Source: RUG11690 sp045616665 (GTDB lineage Bacteria > Bacteroidota > Bacteroidia > Bacteroidales > WCHB1-69). From it: 64,000 nucleotides of DNA. The DNA is taken from assembly GCA_045616665.1 (NCBI GenBank), contig JAZLHE010000044.1, forward strand, positions 10,754 through 74,753. The letters are read 5' to 3'. Below, piece after piece: positions 26,314 through 35,567 of this stretch. The notes beneath the pieces were generated by a model. The model did not search any database, was not told where the DNA came from, and worked only from the letters and a program-made list of their open reading frames with translations. Positions within the stretch are counted from its first letter, which is position 1. The number at the start of each line of letters is the position of its first letter. Position numbers and translations under genes: made by a program.

Positions 26314-28605
26314 ATGAAAAAAGTTGTCTTGCTGTCTATATTGCTATGGCCGTTGTTCTGGTTTAATGTCCAGGCCCAGCCGATAACGACTATCCCGGTA
26401 AACGGAACGTCTCCCAATGCGTTGATAAATGGTTATTTGGCGGCGGAAGGCGTGACTTTGCACGATTGTAAGTTCAATTGGAGTGCCAATAATATCAATG
26501 GTTCACAAGTGGGGCGCTTTACCAATACGAGTGCATCTTTCCCTTTTCAGTCCGGTATTATTTTGACAACGGGAAATATTAATGTGGCACCAGGACCAAA
26601 TAGTTCGGGGAGTGCGAGTTCCACGACCGGTGTGAATCACGCTGCTATCGATCAAGATCTGCAAGGTTTGGTGTCTGTGCCTTTGAATAATGCATCTGTT
26701 TTGCAGTTTAATTTCAATTGTTATCTTACGCCCTCGTTTTCTTTTAAGTACATTTTTGGTTCTGAAGAATACCCTGAATATGTCTGCTCAGAATTCAATG
26801 ATGTTTTTGGATTCTTTCTGACGGGTCCCGATGCGATTACGCAACAAGTGGTTACCAAGAATGTGGCTATTATTCCGGGTTCCGGGAATATCCCCGTGAG
26901 TATCAATGCGGTTAATTCGGGAAGTCCTGGAGGTAACTATTCCGCCGATGATTGTACTTCTCTGGCCTATAGTCATTTTTATGTCAATAACTCAGGTGGA
27001 CAAGTTTTAGAATATGATGGCTATACTACAGAATTGGAAGCATCGCAGTCGCTTTGTCCCTGTTCAGAATATCAAATGAAGATTTCTATTGCCAATGCTT
27101 CCGATGATGGGTATGATTCGGGAGTGTTTCTGAAGCAAGGTAGTTTCTTGGTTCCATCGTTCTTTTTTGAACAAGAAATGAGTATGGATAATGATACGAT
27201 TATCAAAAACTGCAATTATGCCAATGTAAATTTGCGTTATCAGGGAATTTTAGAATATGCCGTTTCGGTAAATTTGGTTTCCTCTGGGGGAACGGCGATT
27301 AATGGTGCGGATTTTTATGTGTTGCGTGATCGTTCCAATGGTCAGGTGGACACCATCAGAGACAATGTCCCCTTTATTTTCTATGAAGGTGACACTGCCG
27401 TCAATATGCGTGTGGAATGCGCGCAATCAGCCCATTTCAATCCGGGAGAGGTGAAGACGGTGAAGTTGGTTTACGAAACCATCATTTGCGAGCAGTTCCG
27501 CTATCTTGATGGCACGACAAGCAGATATTCGCAATTTGATTCCTTGGAATTTGTTATGGTGGATAATAATTTGTTCACCTTGACCAGCGACAGCATCTTC
27601 TACTGTGACCGCTGTAATCACGTGGCTTTGCAGATGACCGGCGGTACGGAACCATTGACATACAATTGGACGCCGTCGGCTCCGTTGAACAATGCGCACG
27701 CCCGTGAAACCGATGCCAATATTACGGAAAACACGACTTTTATGATTGCCGTCAGCGACCGTTGGGGTTGTTTGGTCGATACCGCCTATCATACGGCTTT
27801 GATTACAGGAACGCCTACCATCCAAGGTCACTATAGTATCGCTCCAAACAATATCTGTGTGCCAGAAGAAGTGACTTTCTCTTCAACGGCCACACCTGCA
27901 TCGACACATAAGTGGATTATTTCTTCACCGACGATGTGTGATACCATTTATGGCGATCACCAAACCTATACTTTTACCGACCCCGGCCACTATTCTGTGT
28001 ATTATCAGGCCTACGAAGCGTTGGCTTGTGCGGCGGAGATTAATTTGTCAAATTATATTACGGCAGGAATGAAGCCGACGGCCGATTTTACGCTTGAACC
28101 TTTGGAGGCGGAAGTTGGTCAAAACGTGTATTTTACGAATAATTCTATCGGAGATAACGTGAATTATCATTGGGGGTTTGGCGACGGTTCAGTGAGCACA
28201 GAGGAAAATCCTTCACATATTTACACCAACGAAGATTCCTATAATGTGGTATTGTCGGTGACGGATCGTGATAATACGGTTTGTGAAGATTCTCATACCG
28301 AAACGGTGCAGGTGGTCGATAACCACGTGCTTTATGTTCCCAATTCGTTTACTCCCAACGATGATGGGTTGAATGACGTGTTCTTGCCGGTGGTGACGAA
28401 TGTGGCCAAGTATTCCATTTCTATCTTTGATAGACACGGCACCCTTGTGTTTACTTCGGATAACACGGAACAAGGTTGGGACGGTACGAATTTTAATGGG
28501 AAACCATGTCCTTCTGGAATCTATACCTATTTTATTCAATATGTTAGATATAATAATTTAACTCAAGACCTTCTAAAACGGGGATCCGTGACCCTTGTTC
28601 GCTAA
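26314..28605 (+). CDS. T9SS cargo: choice-of-anchor L, PKD, type B sorting domain
   Basis: 763 residues. The signal peptide ends near 'NVQAQ'. Residues of about 25-265 match the choice-of-anchor L domain ('FKYIFGSEEYPEYVCSEFND', 'VFGFFLTGP'). Around residues 590-670 lies a PKD domain ('YHWGFGDGSVSTEENPSHIY'). The last 95 residues are the gliding-motility/T9SS type B tail ('VPNSFTPNDDGLNDVFLP', then 'CPSGIYTYFIQY'). Known proteins of this build are exported by T9SS and attached to the cell surface, often as adhesins. No T9SS machinery lies in this window. Confidence 0.9.
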   Translation: MKKVVLLSILLWPLFWFNVQAQPITTIPVNGTSPNALINGYLAAEGVTLHDCKFNWSANNINGSQVGRFTNTSASFPFQSGIILTTGNINVAPGPNSSGSASSTTGVNHAAIDQDLQGLVSVPLNNASVLQFNFNCYLTPSFSFKYIFGSEEYPEYVCSEFNDVFGFFLTGPDAITQQVVTKNVAIIPGSGNIPVSINAVNSGSPGGNYSADDCTSLAYSHFYVNNSGGQVLEYDGYTTELEASQSLCPCSEYQMKISIANASDDGYDSGVFLKQGSFLVPSFFFEQEMSMDNDTIIKNCNYANVNLRYQGILEYAVSVNLVSSGGTAINGADFYVLRDRSNGQVDTIRDNVPFIFYEGDTAVNMRVECAQSAHFNPGEVKTVKLVYETIICEQFRYLDGTTSRYSQFDSLEFVMVDNNLFTLTSDSIFYCDRCNHVALQMTGGTEPLTYNWTPSAPLNNAHARETDANITENTTFMIAVSDRWGCLVDTAYHTALITGTPTIQGHYSIAPNNICVPEEVTFSSTATPASTHKWIISSPTMCDTIYGDHQTYTFTDPGHYSVYYQAYEALACAAEINLSNYITAGMKPTADFTLEPLEAEVGQNVYFTNNSIGDNVNYHWGFGDGSVSTEENPSHIYTNEDSYNVVLSVTDRDNTVCEDSHTETVQVVDNHVLYVPNSFTPNDDGLNDVFLPVVTNVAKYSISIFDRHGTLVFTSDNTEQGWDGTNFNGKPCPSGIYTYFIQYVRYNNLTQDLLKRGSVTLVR

Positions 28606-28606
28606 T

Positions 28607-29848
28607 ATGCCGCTTCAATTTAAAAGACACCTGCTTTCCAACGGTCTTCGCCTGATTGTTCATGAAGACCATACGACACCATTGGCTTCTTGCAACGTGG
28701 TGTATAATGTCGGTTCGCGTGACGAATCGCCCGAAATGACCGGTATGGCCCATCTCTTTGAACATTTTATGTTTACCGGTTCCAAAAATATCGAGGATTA
28801 TGATGCCCAACTCCAAAAAGTAGGTGCCATCAATAATGCCTATACCACCCAGGATATCACGCATTATTATATTACGTTGCCGGCCGTGAATATCGAACAC
28901 GCTTTGTGGTTGGAATCCGACCGGATGATGGAATTGGCTTTCCAACAATCCAAGTTGGATGTGCAAAAACAAGTGGTCATTGAAGAATTTAAAGAGAATT
29001 TTCTAAATCGTCCATACGGCGATATGTGGATGCTTTTCAATGAATTCTTTTTTCAGCAACATCCCTATCAATGGTTGCCTATTGGTAAGGAAATCAGTCA
29101 TATAGAAAAAGTAACGATGGAAGATATGAAGAAGTTTTTCTATCATTTTTATCGTCCGAATAATGCGGTGCTGACGGTGTCTGGGAATGTCTGTTTTGAA
29201 GAAATTGTTCCTTTGGTTGAAAGGTGGTTCGGGGATATTCCATCCGGAGTTCCCGTGCATAAAAATTTCCCGAAAGAACTGCCGCAGTCACAAAGCCGCT
29301 TTATGGAAGTGTCTCGAGATGTTCCTGCCGATATGCTCTTTAAGGCTTGGCCTACTTGCGGCCGTTTAGACCGGGATTTTTATGCATACGATTTGTTGTC
29401 GGATCTGTTTGGTAGCGGACAGTCTTCATTTTTGTATAAAGAGCTGGTTCTTCAAAAGCATATTTTTACAGATATCAGTGCCTATGTGACAGGAACACTT
29501 GATCCGGGCGCATTTGTCGTGGGCGGTCGGCCGGATGAAAATGTCAAAATTGAAGATGCAGATCAGATTTTGTGCGATTATTTGTATCAGCTTCCTGAAG
29601 ATTATATTCAATCCGGGGATTTACAAAAGGTAAAGAATAGGGTAGAGTCGATTATTTTACAGAATGATATTAAGATTGAAGATCGTTCTTCATCGTTGGC
29701 CGTGTCGGAATGTTTCAGTTGTGTGGAGGATTTTAATGATGAAACGCAAAGATATTTTGCCGTGAGCGACGAACAGATCAATCATTTGTGTCGGCAATTG
29801 TTCCGGAAAGAACAGGAAACGACAATGTATTATCGAGGAAAGTCATAA
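28607..29848 (+). CDS. M16 family zinc protease
   Basis: 413 residues with the inverted zinc motif HxxEH (His49, Glu52, His53 in 'GMAHLFEHFMF') and the downstream Glu region 'EEFKENFLNRPYGD'. It is one M16A/B-type half of about 45 kDa, with no signal peptide, so probably a cytoplasmic or periplasm-facing peptide-degrading protease working as a pair or dimer. The ATG at 28607 overlaps the end of the T9SS cargo by 1 nt less than contact, showing an operon. After its stop comes the first 47-bp hairpin. Confidence 0.9.
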   Translation: MPLQFKRHLLSNGLRLIVHEDHTTPLASCNVVYNVGSRDESPEMTGMAHLFEHFMFTGSKNIEDYDAQLQKVGAINNAYTTQDITHYYITLPAVNIEHALWLESDRMMELAFQQSKLDVQKQVVIEEFKENFLNRPYGDMWMLFNEFFFQQHPYQWLPIGKEISHIEKVTMEDMKKFFYHFYRPNNAVLTVSGNVCFEEIVPLVERWFGDIPSGVPVHKNFPKELPQSQSRFMEVSRDVPADMLFKAWPTCGRLDRDFYAYDLLSDLFGSGQSSFLYKELVLQKHIFTDISAYVTGTLDPGAFVVGGRPDENVKIEDADQILCDYLYQLPEDYIQSGDLQKVKNRVESIILQNDIKIEDRSSSLAVSECFSCVEDFNDETQRYFAVSDEQINHLCRQLFRKEQETTMYYRGKS

Positions 29849-29882
29849 ATAATCGGAATCGTTTTGAAATTCGTTAAACATA

Positions 29883-29929
29883 GATACTGGGCAAAAGTTG
29901 TGTTTTTTTTCAAACTTTTGCCCAGTATC
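29883..29929. repeat. 47-bp hairpin repeat, copy 1
   Basis: 17-nt perfect arms (GATACTGGGCAAAAGTT and its complement) enclose a 13-nt T-rich loop. Identical over all 47 bp, loop included, and in the same orientation, to the copy at 31413-31459. It sits between the M16 gene and the 3' end of the DUF234-type ATPase. No T-run follows it, so a terminator role alone is unconvincing. Confidence 0.95.
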
Positions 29930-29936
29930 CATGTTT

Positions 29937-31361
29937 TTAGTTGAATATATCATTCAGATTTACAGTATGTTGGGCTAAATTGCTATATGAATTTTCTATT
30001 AATCCAAATGTTGTAATGACGACAAACTGTATTCCCTTTTTGGAAGCGCTTTCTTCTTGAAAAACGTTACCTCTATTGATAATTTTGAAATATTCGTTTT
30101 TCTTTAAAGAATAGAGTCCGTGTGAATATTTCATCTCGCAAATGTTGCAAATGTTATCTGCACGATCTATGACGAGGTCAATTTGAGCGCCGTGTTCGCT
30201 GTCTTTGCTTCGCCATGAATAATATTCAGAATGGATTCTATCGATGCCCAATGCTTTTTTGATTTGCCGGATGTGTGCCATGCATACTCTTTCGAATGCC
30301 AGTCCGTACCAATTGTTTTGTTTGGAACTGAGAAGTCCGTCTGACCAGAAATGGGCGTTTGTGCTTTTTTGTTTTGCGAAAGTCAGATAGAAAATGGTAA
30401 AAAAGTCAATGATTTGGTATAATCCTCCGTTGACCTTCGCTACTTTGCTAAAAGTGTTATATTGTCGAATAAATCCGCAGTTTTCCAAGTCTGAAAGCAC
30501 GTTCCCAAAATGTCCGTTGTCCTTGAGTTTCAGTTTGTAGGCTAATTCTTTTCTGGAAATTCCGCTTTGACATTTGGCCAAAGTTTCTACAACGTTGATG
30601 TAATGTTCTGGATTTTTGAATAGGGAGGCGTACAGCCGATTGTATTCCTGTTTTAATTCGGCATCTTCTGAAAAAAACAACTGGTCGATATTGATGGCGG
30701 GACTTAATTTGACGTTTAGCAGACTTAGGTAATAGGGGATTCCGCCTAATGCCATATAGATGTGCAGAATATTGAGCCGACTCCATCTGGCTCCTTTACT
30801 TTTCAAGTATATTTCCGTTTCGCGAAGCGTGAAGGGGTGAAGACGTATCTCGTGGGTGAGCCGATTGTGTAGGCCACCGTGGTTGTTGATGATGTTGCGC
30901 ATAATCCACGAAGTGGCGGAACCGCATATAATGAAAAAGATACGGTTTTGTTTTGATGCCCAGCTGTTCCAAAAATAATCCAATGCGTGGATAAATCCGG
31001 ATTTTGTCGTGTCGAAGCATGGCAGTTCGTCAATAAATATGACACAACGTTTTTTTCCTCGTTTTAATTTTTCGGTAAGGAGCTCCCGCAAAGCACCGAA
31101 AAGTCCCATCCAGGTTTTCGGACAACTCTTTTTATAACCGTACATAACCAACGAAGTGTAAAAAGCCTCAACTTCTTCTTCTTTTTTTCCTCCGATGATG
31201 CCGGAAGTGGAAAACGCATAGTTGCATTTGAAAAAAGAGTCTATCAAAAAAGTTTTTCCCACACGTCTGCGCCCGTAAACAGCGACAAATTCGGCCTTGC
31301 CAGACTGCATGTATTGAGTCAGTTTGTCCTGTTCCCCACTACGTCCTATTAGTTGATTCAT
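29937..31361 (-). CDS. Archaeal-type ATPase (DUF234-like) with nuclease-like tail
   Basis: 474 residues. Walker A 'GRRRVGKT' (residues 30-37), Walker B 'CVIFIDELPCF', and 'FIICGSATSWIM' are typical of the ATPase_2/DUF234 group. A winged-helix region follows ('YKLKLKDNGHFGNVLSDL'). The C terminus has 'GAQIDLVIDRADNICNICEMK', an Asp followed by E-x-K as in PD-(D/E)XK enzymes. Start ATG 31361 follows its own promoter. Role unknown; the family is mobile and multi-copy in this phylum. Gene and promoter lie wholly between two identical 47-bp hairpins. Confidence 0.85.
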   Translation of the reverse strand: MNQLIGRSGEQDKLTQYMQSGKAEFVAVYGRRRVGKTFLIDSFFKCNYAFSTSGIIGGKKEEEVEAFYTSLVMYGYKKSCPKTWMGLFGALRELLTEKLKRGKKRCVIFIDELPCFDTTKSGFIHALDYFWNSWASKQNRIFFIICGSATSWIMRNIINNHGGLHNRLTHEIRLHPFTLRETEIYLKSKGARWSRLNILHIYMALGGIPYYLSLLNVKLSPAINIDQLFFSEDAELKQEYNRLYASLFKNPEHYINVVETLAKCQSGISRKELAYKLKLKDNGHFGNVLSDLENCGFIRQYNTFSKVAKVNGGLYQIIDFFTIFYLTFAKQKSTNAHFWSDGLLSSKQNNWYGLAFERVCMAHIRQIKKALGIDRIHSEYYSWRSKDSEHGAQIDLVIDRADNICNICEMKYSHGLYSLKKNEYFKIINRGNVFQEESASKKGIQFVVITTFGLIENSYSNLAQHTVNLNDIFN

Positions 31362-31379
31362 ATTTGTATATTTGGTGAC

Positions 31380-31388
31380 GCAAAAATA
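31380..31388 (-). promoter_or_regulatory. -7 promoter box of the DUF234-like ATPase gene
   Basis: Minus-strand TATTTTTGC, 19 nt before the ATG and inside the hairpin-bounded unit. Confidence 0.6.
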
Positions 31389-31412
31389 CAAATTAATCCG
31401 TATAAAAACTAC

Positions 31413-31459
31413 GATACTGGGCAAAAGTTGTGTTTTTTTTCAAACTTTTGCCCAGTATC
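31413..31459. repeat. 47-bp hairpin repeat, copy 2
   Basis: Exact direct repeat of 29883-29929. It lies upstream of the ATPase promoter. Bases outside the 47 bp differ at both ends, so the repeat has sharp borders. Confidence 0.95.
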
Positions 31460-31555
31460 TGGAAAATAAATTTGCATATTTTGTTGATTTATAGTATTTT
31501 ATGATTTTTTGAAATTTTAAAATCAAATATCGAAAATCAAACAAAATTAGTCTTG

Positions 31556-32659
31556 TCATATTGATAAAATCTCATTGACGATCAAATCAATAGCATCTGG
31601 TTTGGCCAATTTGAGAATGTTTTCTCCCAAACTTTGGCATTTGGCCTCATCCTGGATTAACGCAAGCAATTGATCCATAAGTTGGGTTTCCGCCTGACTG
31701 TCTGGAATCAAGATGGCCGCATCCTTATCTACCAACGCCTGCGCATTTTTTGTCTGGTGGTCTTCGGCCGCGAAGGGGAACGGCACTAAAATCGTAGGAG
31801 CTCCCACAACGCATAATTCGGCAATGGCCAAGGCACCGGCGCGGGAAACAATGATGTCGGCCATACTGTAGGCGTCGTTCATATTCTTGATGAAAGGCAC
31901 GATTTTGATGCGTTCGTTTTGGCGGGCCAGCAGTTCGGGTGAAATGGTTTTGTAGAACAATTCTCCCGTTTGCCACAGAACCTGTACGCCCATTTGGTCC
32001 AGTCGGTCCAGACCTTTTTCCATACACTTGTTGATGGTTTTGGCGCCGAGACTTCCGCCGACGACTAAAATAGTCTTTTTTTCTTTAGAAAAGCCAAAAT
32101 ACTCGTATGCTTTGTCGTCTTTGCGTTTCATATTCAAGATTTCGGCACGAATGGGATTCCCGGTCATTACGATTTTGTCGGCTGGGAAGTACTTGTCTAA
32201 GCCATCGTATGCAACACAAATCTTTTTTGCTTCTTTAGCCAAGATCTTATTGGTTACGCCAGGATAGGAGTTCTGTTCCTGCAATAGGGTGGGAATGTCT
32301 AAGCTGTTGGCGGCTTTCAAGGCAGGACCGCTGGCAAATCCACCAACACCGATAGCCATATCGGGTTTGAAGTTGCGGATGATTTCCTTGGCGTGGCGCA
32401 AAGTCTTGAGCAACAAAAATGGAAGCTTGATATTGCTCAGAACGGCTTTGGGCGAGAAACTCCGGTTGATACCGTAAACATCCAACCCTTCGATGGGATA
32501 GCCGGCTTCCGGCACGCGTTTCATTTCCATTTTTCCATTGGCGCCGATGAACAGGATGTCGGCATCGGGGATGGCTTTCTTTAATCCGTTGGCAATGGCG
32601 AGGGCTGGAAATATATGGCCGCCGGTTCCGCCACCTGATATGATAAATCTCTTTTTCAT
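31556..32659 (-). CDS. murG: Lipid II synthase MurG
   Basis: 367 residues. 'MKKRFIISGGGTGGHIFPA' is the N-terminal glycine-rich loop, 'IGVGGFASGPAL' and 'QEQNSYPGVTNK' are MurG-specific, and the C-terminal UDP-GlcNAc site shows 'SRAGALAIAEL' and 'PFPFAAEDHQTKNA'. It adds GlcNAc to lipid I at the inner membrane. The ATG at 32659 is the family start; the upstream extension overlaps guaA. It lies outside any division/wall (dcw) cluster, behind guaA on the same strand. Confidence 0.95.
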   Translation of the reverse strand: MKKRFIISGGGTGGHIFPALAIANGLKKAIPDADILFIGANGKMEMKRVPEAGYPIEGLDVYGINRSFSPKAVLSNIKLPFLLLKTLRHAKEIIRNFKPDMAIGVGGFASGPALKAANSLDIPTLLQEQNSYPGVTNKILAKEAKKICVAYDGLDKYFPADKIVMTGNPIRAEILNMKRKDDKAYEYFGFSKEKKTILVVGGSLGAKTINKCMEKGLDRLDQMGVQVLWQTGELFYKTISPELLARQNERIKIVPFIKNMNDAYSMADIIVSRAGALAIAELCVVGAPTILVPFPFAAEDHQTKNAQALVDKDAAILIPDSQAETQLMDQLLALIQDEAKCQSLGENILKLAKPDAIDLIVNEILSI

Positions 32660-32720
32660 TGTTCTTTTTACTAAATATGAATATTTAGGATAGTTAAAGT
32701 ATAAGCGAAAAGGCAGGAGT

Positions 32721-34325
32721 TTACTCCCACTCAATTGTTGCGGGTGGTTTGGAACTGATGTCGTAGCATACGCGGTTAACGCCTTTCACCTTGTTGATGA
32801 TGTCGTTTGACACCTTGGCCATAAATTCGTAGGGCAGGTGAGCCCAGTCTGCGGTCATCGCATCGGTGCTGGTAACGGCACGCAGGGCAACGGCACGTTC
32901 GTAGGTGCGTTCGTCTCCCATCACGCCTACACTCTTGATGGGCAGCAAAATCACACCGGCTTGCCAGATCTGGTCGTACAACGAAACCTCAATTTCGCCA
33001 TTGGTCATATTGGCGGGAACACCGGCAGCCAAAACCTTGCGGGCTTCTTCACCGCTCAACTTGATTTTCCAGTCGCGAAGACCCTGGATGAAAATATCGT
33101 CGGCATCTTGCAGTACGCGGACTTTCTCTCGGGTGATGTCGCCCAGAATTCTTACGGCCAAGCCGGGACCTGGGAACGGATGCCGGGTGATGAGATGTTC
33201 AGGCATACCCAATTGGCGACCCACACGGCGAACTTCGTCCTTAAACAGCCATTTTAACGGCTCGCATAATTTCAAATTCATCTTTTCGGGAAGGCCTCCC
33301 ACGTTGTGGTGGCTTTTGATGACCATGCCGGTGATGCTCAAACTCTCAATCCTGTCGGGATAGATAGTTCCTTGGGCCAACCACTTGGCATCGGTGATCT
33401 TTTGGGCTTCGGCATTGAAAACGTCGATGAAGCCAGCTCCGATGATTTTGCGCTTGCGTTCGGGATCGGTAACGCCTTCCAATTCCTTGAAGAATTTCTC
33501 GGAAGCGTCAACGCCAATGACATTGAGTCCGAGGCATTCGTAATCGCGCATCACGTTCTCAAATTCGTTTTTGCGCAACAGACCGTGATCGACGAAAATA
33601 CAAGTCAGGTTCTTGCCGATGGCTTTGTTGAGCAGGACTGCGCAGACGGATGAATCCACGCCGCCGCTCAAACCTAATATTACGCGGTCGTTGCCGATTT
33701 GAGCTTTGAGTTCTGCAACCGTGGTTTCCACGAAGGAGGCAGGACTCCAACTTTGATGTCCACCGCAAATATCTACCACGAAATTTTTCAGCAGCAGGCT
33801 TCCCTGTACGGAGTGGAAAACTTCGGGATGGAATTGCACACCCCATACTTGTTCTCCGTCAAACTGGTAAGCGGCAAATTCCACCTTGTCGGTGGAGGCA
33901 ATCTTGTGGCAGTTGGCAGGCAGTGCGGTAATGGTGTCGCCGTGGCTCATCCAAACTTGTGAATGGGCATTGAAACCCTTGAAAAGCGGATTGTCTTGTT
34001 CAAAATAGCTCAGGTTGGCACGACCGTATTCGCGGCTGCCGGCGGGTTCAACCTTGCCGCCGTTGGTGTGCGACATATATTGGGCTCCGTAGCAAATGCC
34101 TAAAATAGGATATCTGCCGCGAATCTTGGACAAGTCGATGTGAAACGCCTTTTCGTCATAAACGCTGAAAGGCGAACCGCTCAGAATCACGCCGATGATG
34201 TCGGGATCGTTTTCTGGAAATTTGTTGTAAGGAACGATTTCGCAGAACATATCCAATTCGCGAACACGCCGTCCGATAAGCTGAGTGGTCTGTGAACCGA
34301 AGTCGAGAATGATGATTTTCTCCAT
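32721..34325 (-). CDS. guaA: GMP synthase (glutamine-hydrolysing)
   Basis: 534 residues. The class-I amidotransferase domain has the nucleophile Cys78 in 'LGICYGAQYMSH' and the His-Glu pair in 'VQFHPEVFHS'. The synthetase half has the PP-loop 'LGLSGGVDSSV' and the dimerisation tail ends 'KPPATIEWE'. It turns XMP into GMP. ATG 34325 ('MEKIIILDFGSQ') is the family start. Confidence 0.97.
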   Translation of the reverse strand: MEKIIILDFGSQTTQLIGRRVRELDMFCEIVPYNKFPENDPDIIGVILSGSPFSVYDEKAFHIDLSKIRGRYPILGICYGAQYMSHTNGGKVEPAGSREYGRANLSYFEQDNPLFKGFNAHSQVWMSHGDTITALPANCHKIASTDKVEFAAYQFDGEQVWGVQFHPEVFHSVQGSLLLKNFVVDICGGHQSWSPASFVETTVAELKAQIGNDRVILGLSGGVDSSVCAVLLNKAIGKNLTCIFVDHGLLRKNEFENVMRDYECLGLNVIGVDASEKFFKELEGVTDPERKRKIIGAGFIDVFNAEAQKITDAKWLAQGTIYPDRIESLSITGMVIKSHHNVGGLPEKMNLKLCEPLKWLFKDEVRRVGRQLGMPEHLITRHPFPGPGLAVRILGDITREKVRVLQDADDIFIQGLRDWKIKLSGEEARKVLAAGVPANMTNGEIEVSLYDQIWQAGVILLPIKSVGVMGDERTYERAVALRAVTSTDAMTADWAHLPYEFMAKVSNDIINKVKGVNRVCYDISSKPPATIEWE

Positions 34326-34362
34326 ATAGATTGTATTATAATTTATACTAAATAACAAATTA

Positions 34363-34370
34363 CAAATATA
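34363..34370 (-). promoter_or_regulatory. -7 promoter box of guaA-murG
   Basis: Minus-strand TATATTTG, 38 nt before the guaA ATG. Confidence 0.45.
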
Positions 34371-34452
34371 CGGAATTTTTTTAGACTTGATATACTTTTG
34401 ATTTTTTTTCGATAATTCCGAATCCGTATCTTGTCAATTGAAAAAAAAGTTG

Positions 34453-34461
34453 TATTTTTGC
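34453..34461 (+). promoter_or_regulatory. -7 promoter box of tRNA-Leu
   Basis: TATTTTTGC, 13 nt before the mature tRNA 5' end. Confidence 0.6.
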
Positions 34462-34473
34462 ACCCGCATTTAA

Positions 34474-34555
34474 GCCCGGGTGGCGGAATTGGTAGACGCG
34501 TACGTTTCAGGTGCGTATATCGCAAGATGTGCAGGTTCAAGTCCTGTTCCGGGCA
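34474..34555 (+). tRNA. tRNA-Leu (anticodon CAG)
   Basis: 82 nt, class II with a variable arm. The acceptor GCCCGGG pairs with TCCGGGC (one G-T pair). The anticodon stem TACGT/GCGTA holds the loop TTCAGGT, giving anticodon CAG. The T arm has GGTTCAAGTCC. CCA is not encoded. Confidence 0.95.
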
Positions 34556-34566
34556 CTTAAAAAAAA

Positions 34567-34599
34567 GAAGGATTCGCTGATGAATCCTTCTTCTTTTTT
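34567..34599 (+). terminator. Terminator after tRNA-Leu
   Basis: GAAGGATTC and its complement around GCTGAT, followed by a T-rich run. Confidence 0.8.
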
Positions 34600-34608
34600 A
34601 CAAAAAAA

Positions 34609-34636
34609 AAAGCTGCCTCGAAAGACAGCTTTTTCT
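34609..34636 (-). terminator. Terminator of the HU gene
   Basis: On the minus strand, AAAGCTGTCTTTCGAGGCAGCTTT forms a stem followed by T's. It faces the tRNA-Leu terminator. Confidence 0.75.
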
Positions 34637-34658
34637 TTTTTTGTTTAATCTCTGCTTA

Positions 34659-34922
34659 TTAGAGAGCCATTTTTGAGCCAGCTTTGAATTTGGCAACTTT
34701 CTTTGCAGCGATCTTGATGGTCTTGCCAGTTTTTGGGTTGCGGCCTTTTCTTGCAGCACGTTGCATTGATGAGAATGTACCAAAACCAATCAAAGTAACT
34801 TTGTCACCTTTTTTCAAAGTGTCGATAGTGGTTTCCATCATAGCTTCTAATGCCTTGCCAGCGTCAACTTTTGTTAAACCAGCTTTTTCAGCCATAGCGT
34901 CGATTAATTCTGCTTTGTTCAT
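34659..34922 (-). CDS. HU family DNA-binding protein
   Basis: 87 residues, close to the 90 of HU. 'MNKAELIDAMAEKAGLTK' forms the dimer helices and 'GFGTFSSMQRAARKGRNPKT' contains the beta-arm entry and the conserved arm sequence. It bends and compacts DNA. It has its own promoter (34964-34972) and terminator. Confidence 0.95.
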   Translation of the reverse strand: MNKAELIDAMAEKAGLTKVDAGKALEAMMETTIDTLKKGDKVTLIGFGTFSSMQRAARKGRNPKTGKTIKIAAKKVAKFKAGSKMAL

Positions 34923-34963
34923 AGTCTAAAAATTTTTAGGGTTAGTGAATAATTAATTACACT

Positions 34964-34972
34964 GCAAAAATA
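34964..34972 (-). promoter_or_regulatory. -7 promoter box of the HU gene
   Basis: Minus-strand TATTTTTGC, 42 nt before the ATG. Confidence 0.6.
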
Positions 34973-35053
34973 GTTATTTTTAGATAAATAGCAAGTCTTT
35001 TTTGAAAAAAAACACTTAAAATCGCATTTTTTACATATATTTAACTATTTTTC

Positions 35054-35524
35054 TTAGTTTTTGCGGATATTGCAGCTCCCGTGATTGCCCGAACAACCCG
35101 ATTTATGGTGTCCACAGTGGTCGTGATCACAGCCGTCGCCGTGGGCGGCTTTCTTCTCAACTTGGCAGCAGGCGGGCAGTTTCGCTCTCGCGGCGGCATC
35201 GGCTTTGACATTGTCGGCGTTGTATCCTAATTTGCTAATCTGTTGACGAAGTTGGTCGGGACTGGTTTTCTTGGAGTCGTAGGTGATCGTCATCTTTGAT
35301 GTCTTGCTGTCGTATGAATAGTCCTTCACTCCTTTGAAAAATGGAACGTTCTCCCTGAACAGGTTCTCGCATTTCTCGCAAACCCCGTTGGTCTGGATAA
35401 CTACTTTCTGAATGGTCGTGGTCTGTGCCGACTTGCTTTGTACGTTGCCAGCTGTCTTTACATTTTGTGCACCAGCAGTCATTCCCATAATGACGGCTAA
35501 AACTAAAATTGCTAATTTTTTCAT
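35054..35524 (-). CDS. Periplasmic HMA-domain protein with Cys/His-rich tail
   Basis: 156 residues. The signal peptide ends at 'AGAQ'. An HMA (heavy-metal-associated) fold spans about residues 38-105 with the metal site Cys49-x-x-Cys52 ('NGVCEKCENLF'). The tail is rich in Cys and His ('DGCDHDHCGHHKSGC'), a second likely metal site. It is probably a periplasmic copper carrier or buffer. It lies 43 nt behind the TonB receptor and is the last gene of the unit beginning at 38339. Confidence 0.85.
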   Translation of the reverse strand: MKKLAILVLAVIMGMTAGAQNVKTAGNVQSKSAQTTTIQKVVIQTNGVCEKCENLFRENVPFFKGVKDYSYDSKTSKMTITYDSKKTSPDQLRQQISKLGYNADNVKADAAARAKLPACCQVEKKAAHGDGCDHDHCGHHKSGCSGNHGSCNIRKN

Positions 35525-35567
35525 TTTTTTTGTTTTAAGTTGATATTGTTGTTTAATATTATATTGT

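Noticed and set aside
29883..29929. Simple Rho-independent terminator
   Set aside because: No T-run follows on either strand and the loop is identical in the second copy upstream of the gene, where a terminator is not needed. A partial termination role remains possible.
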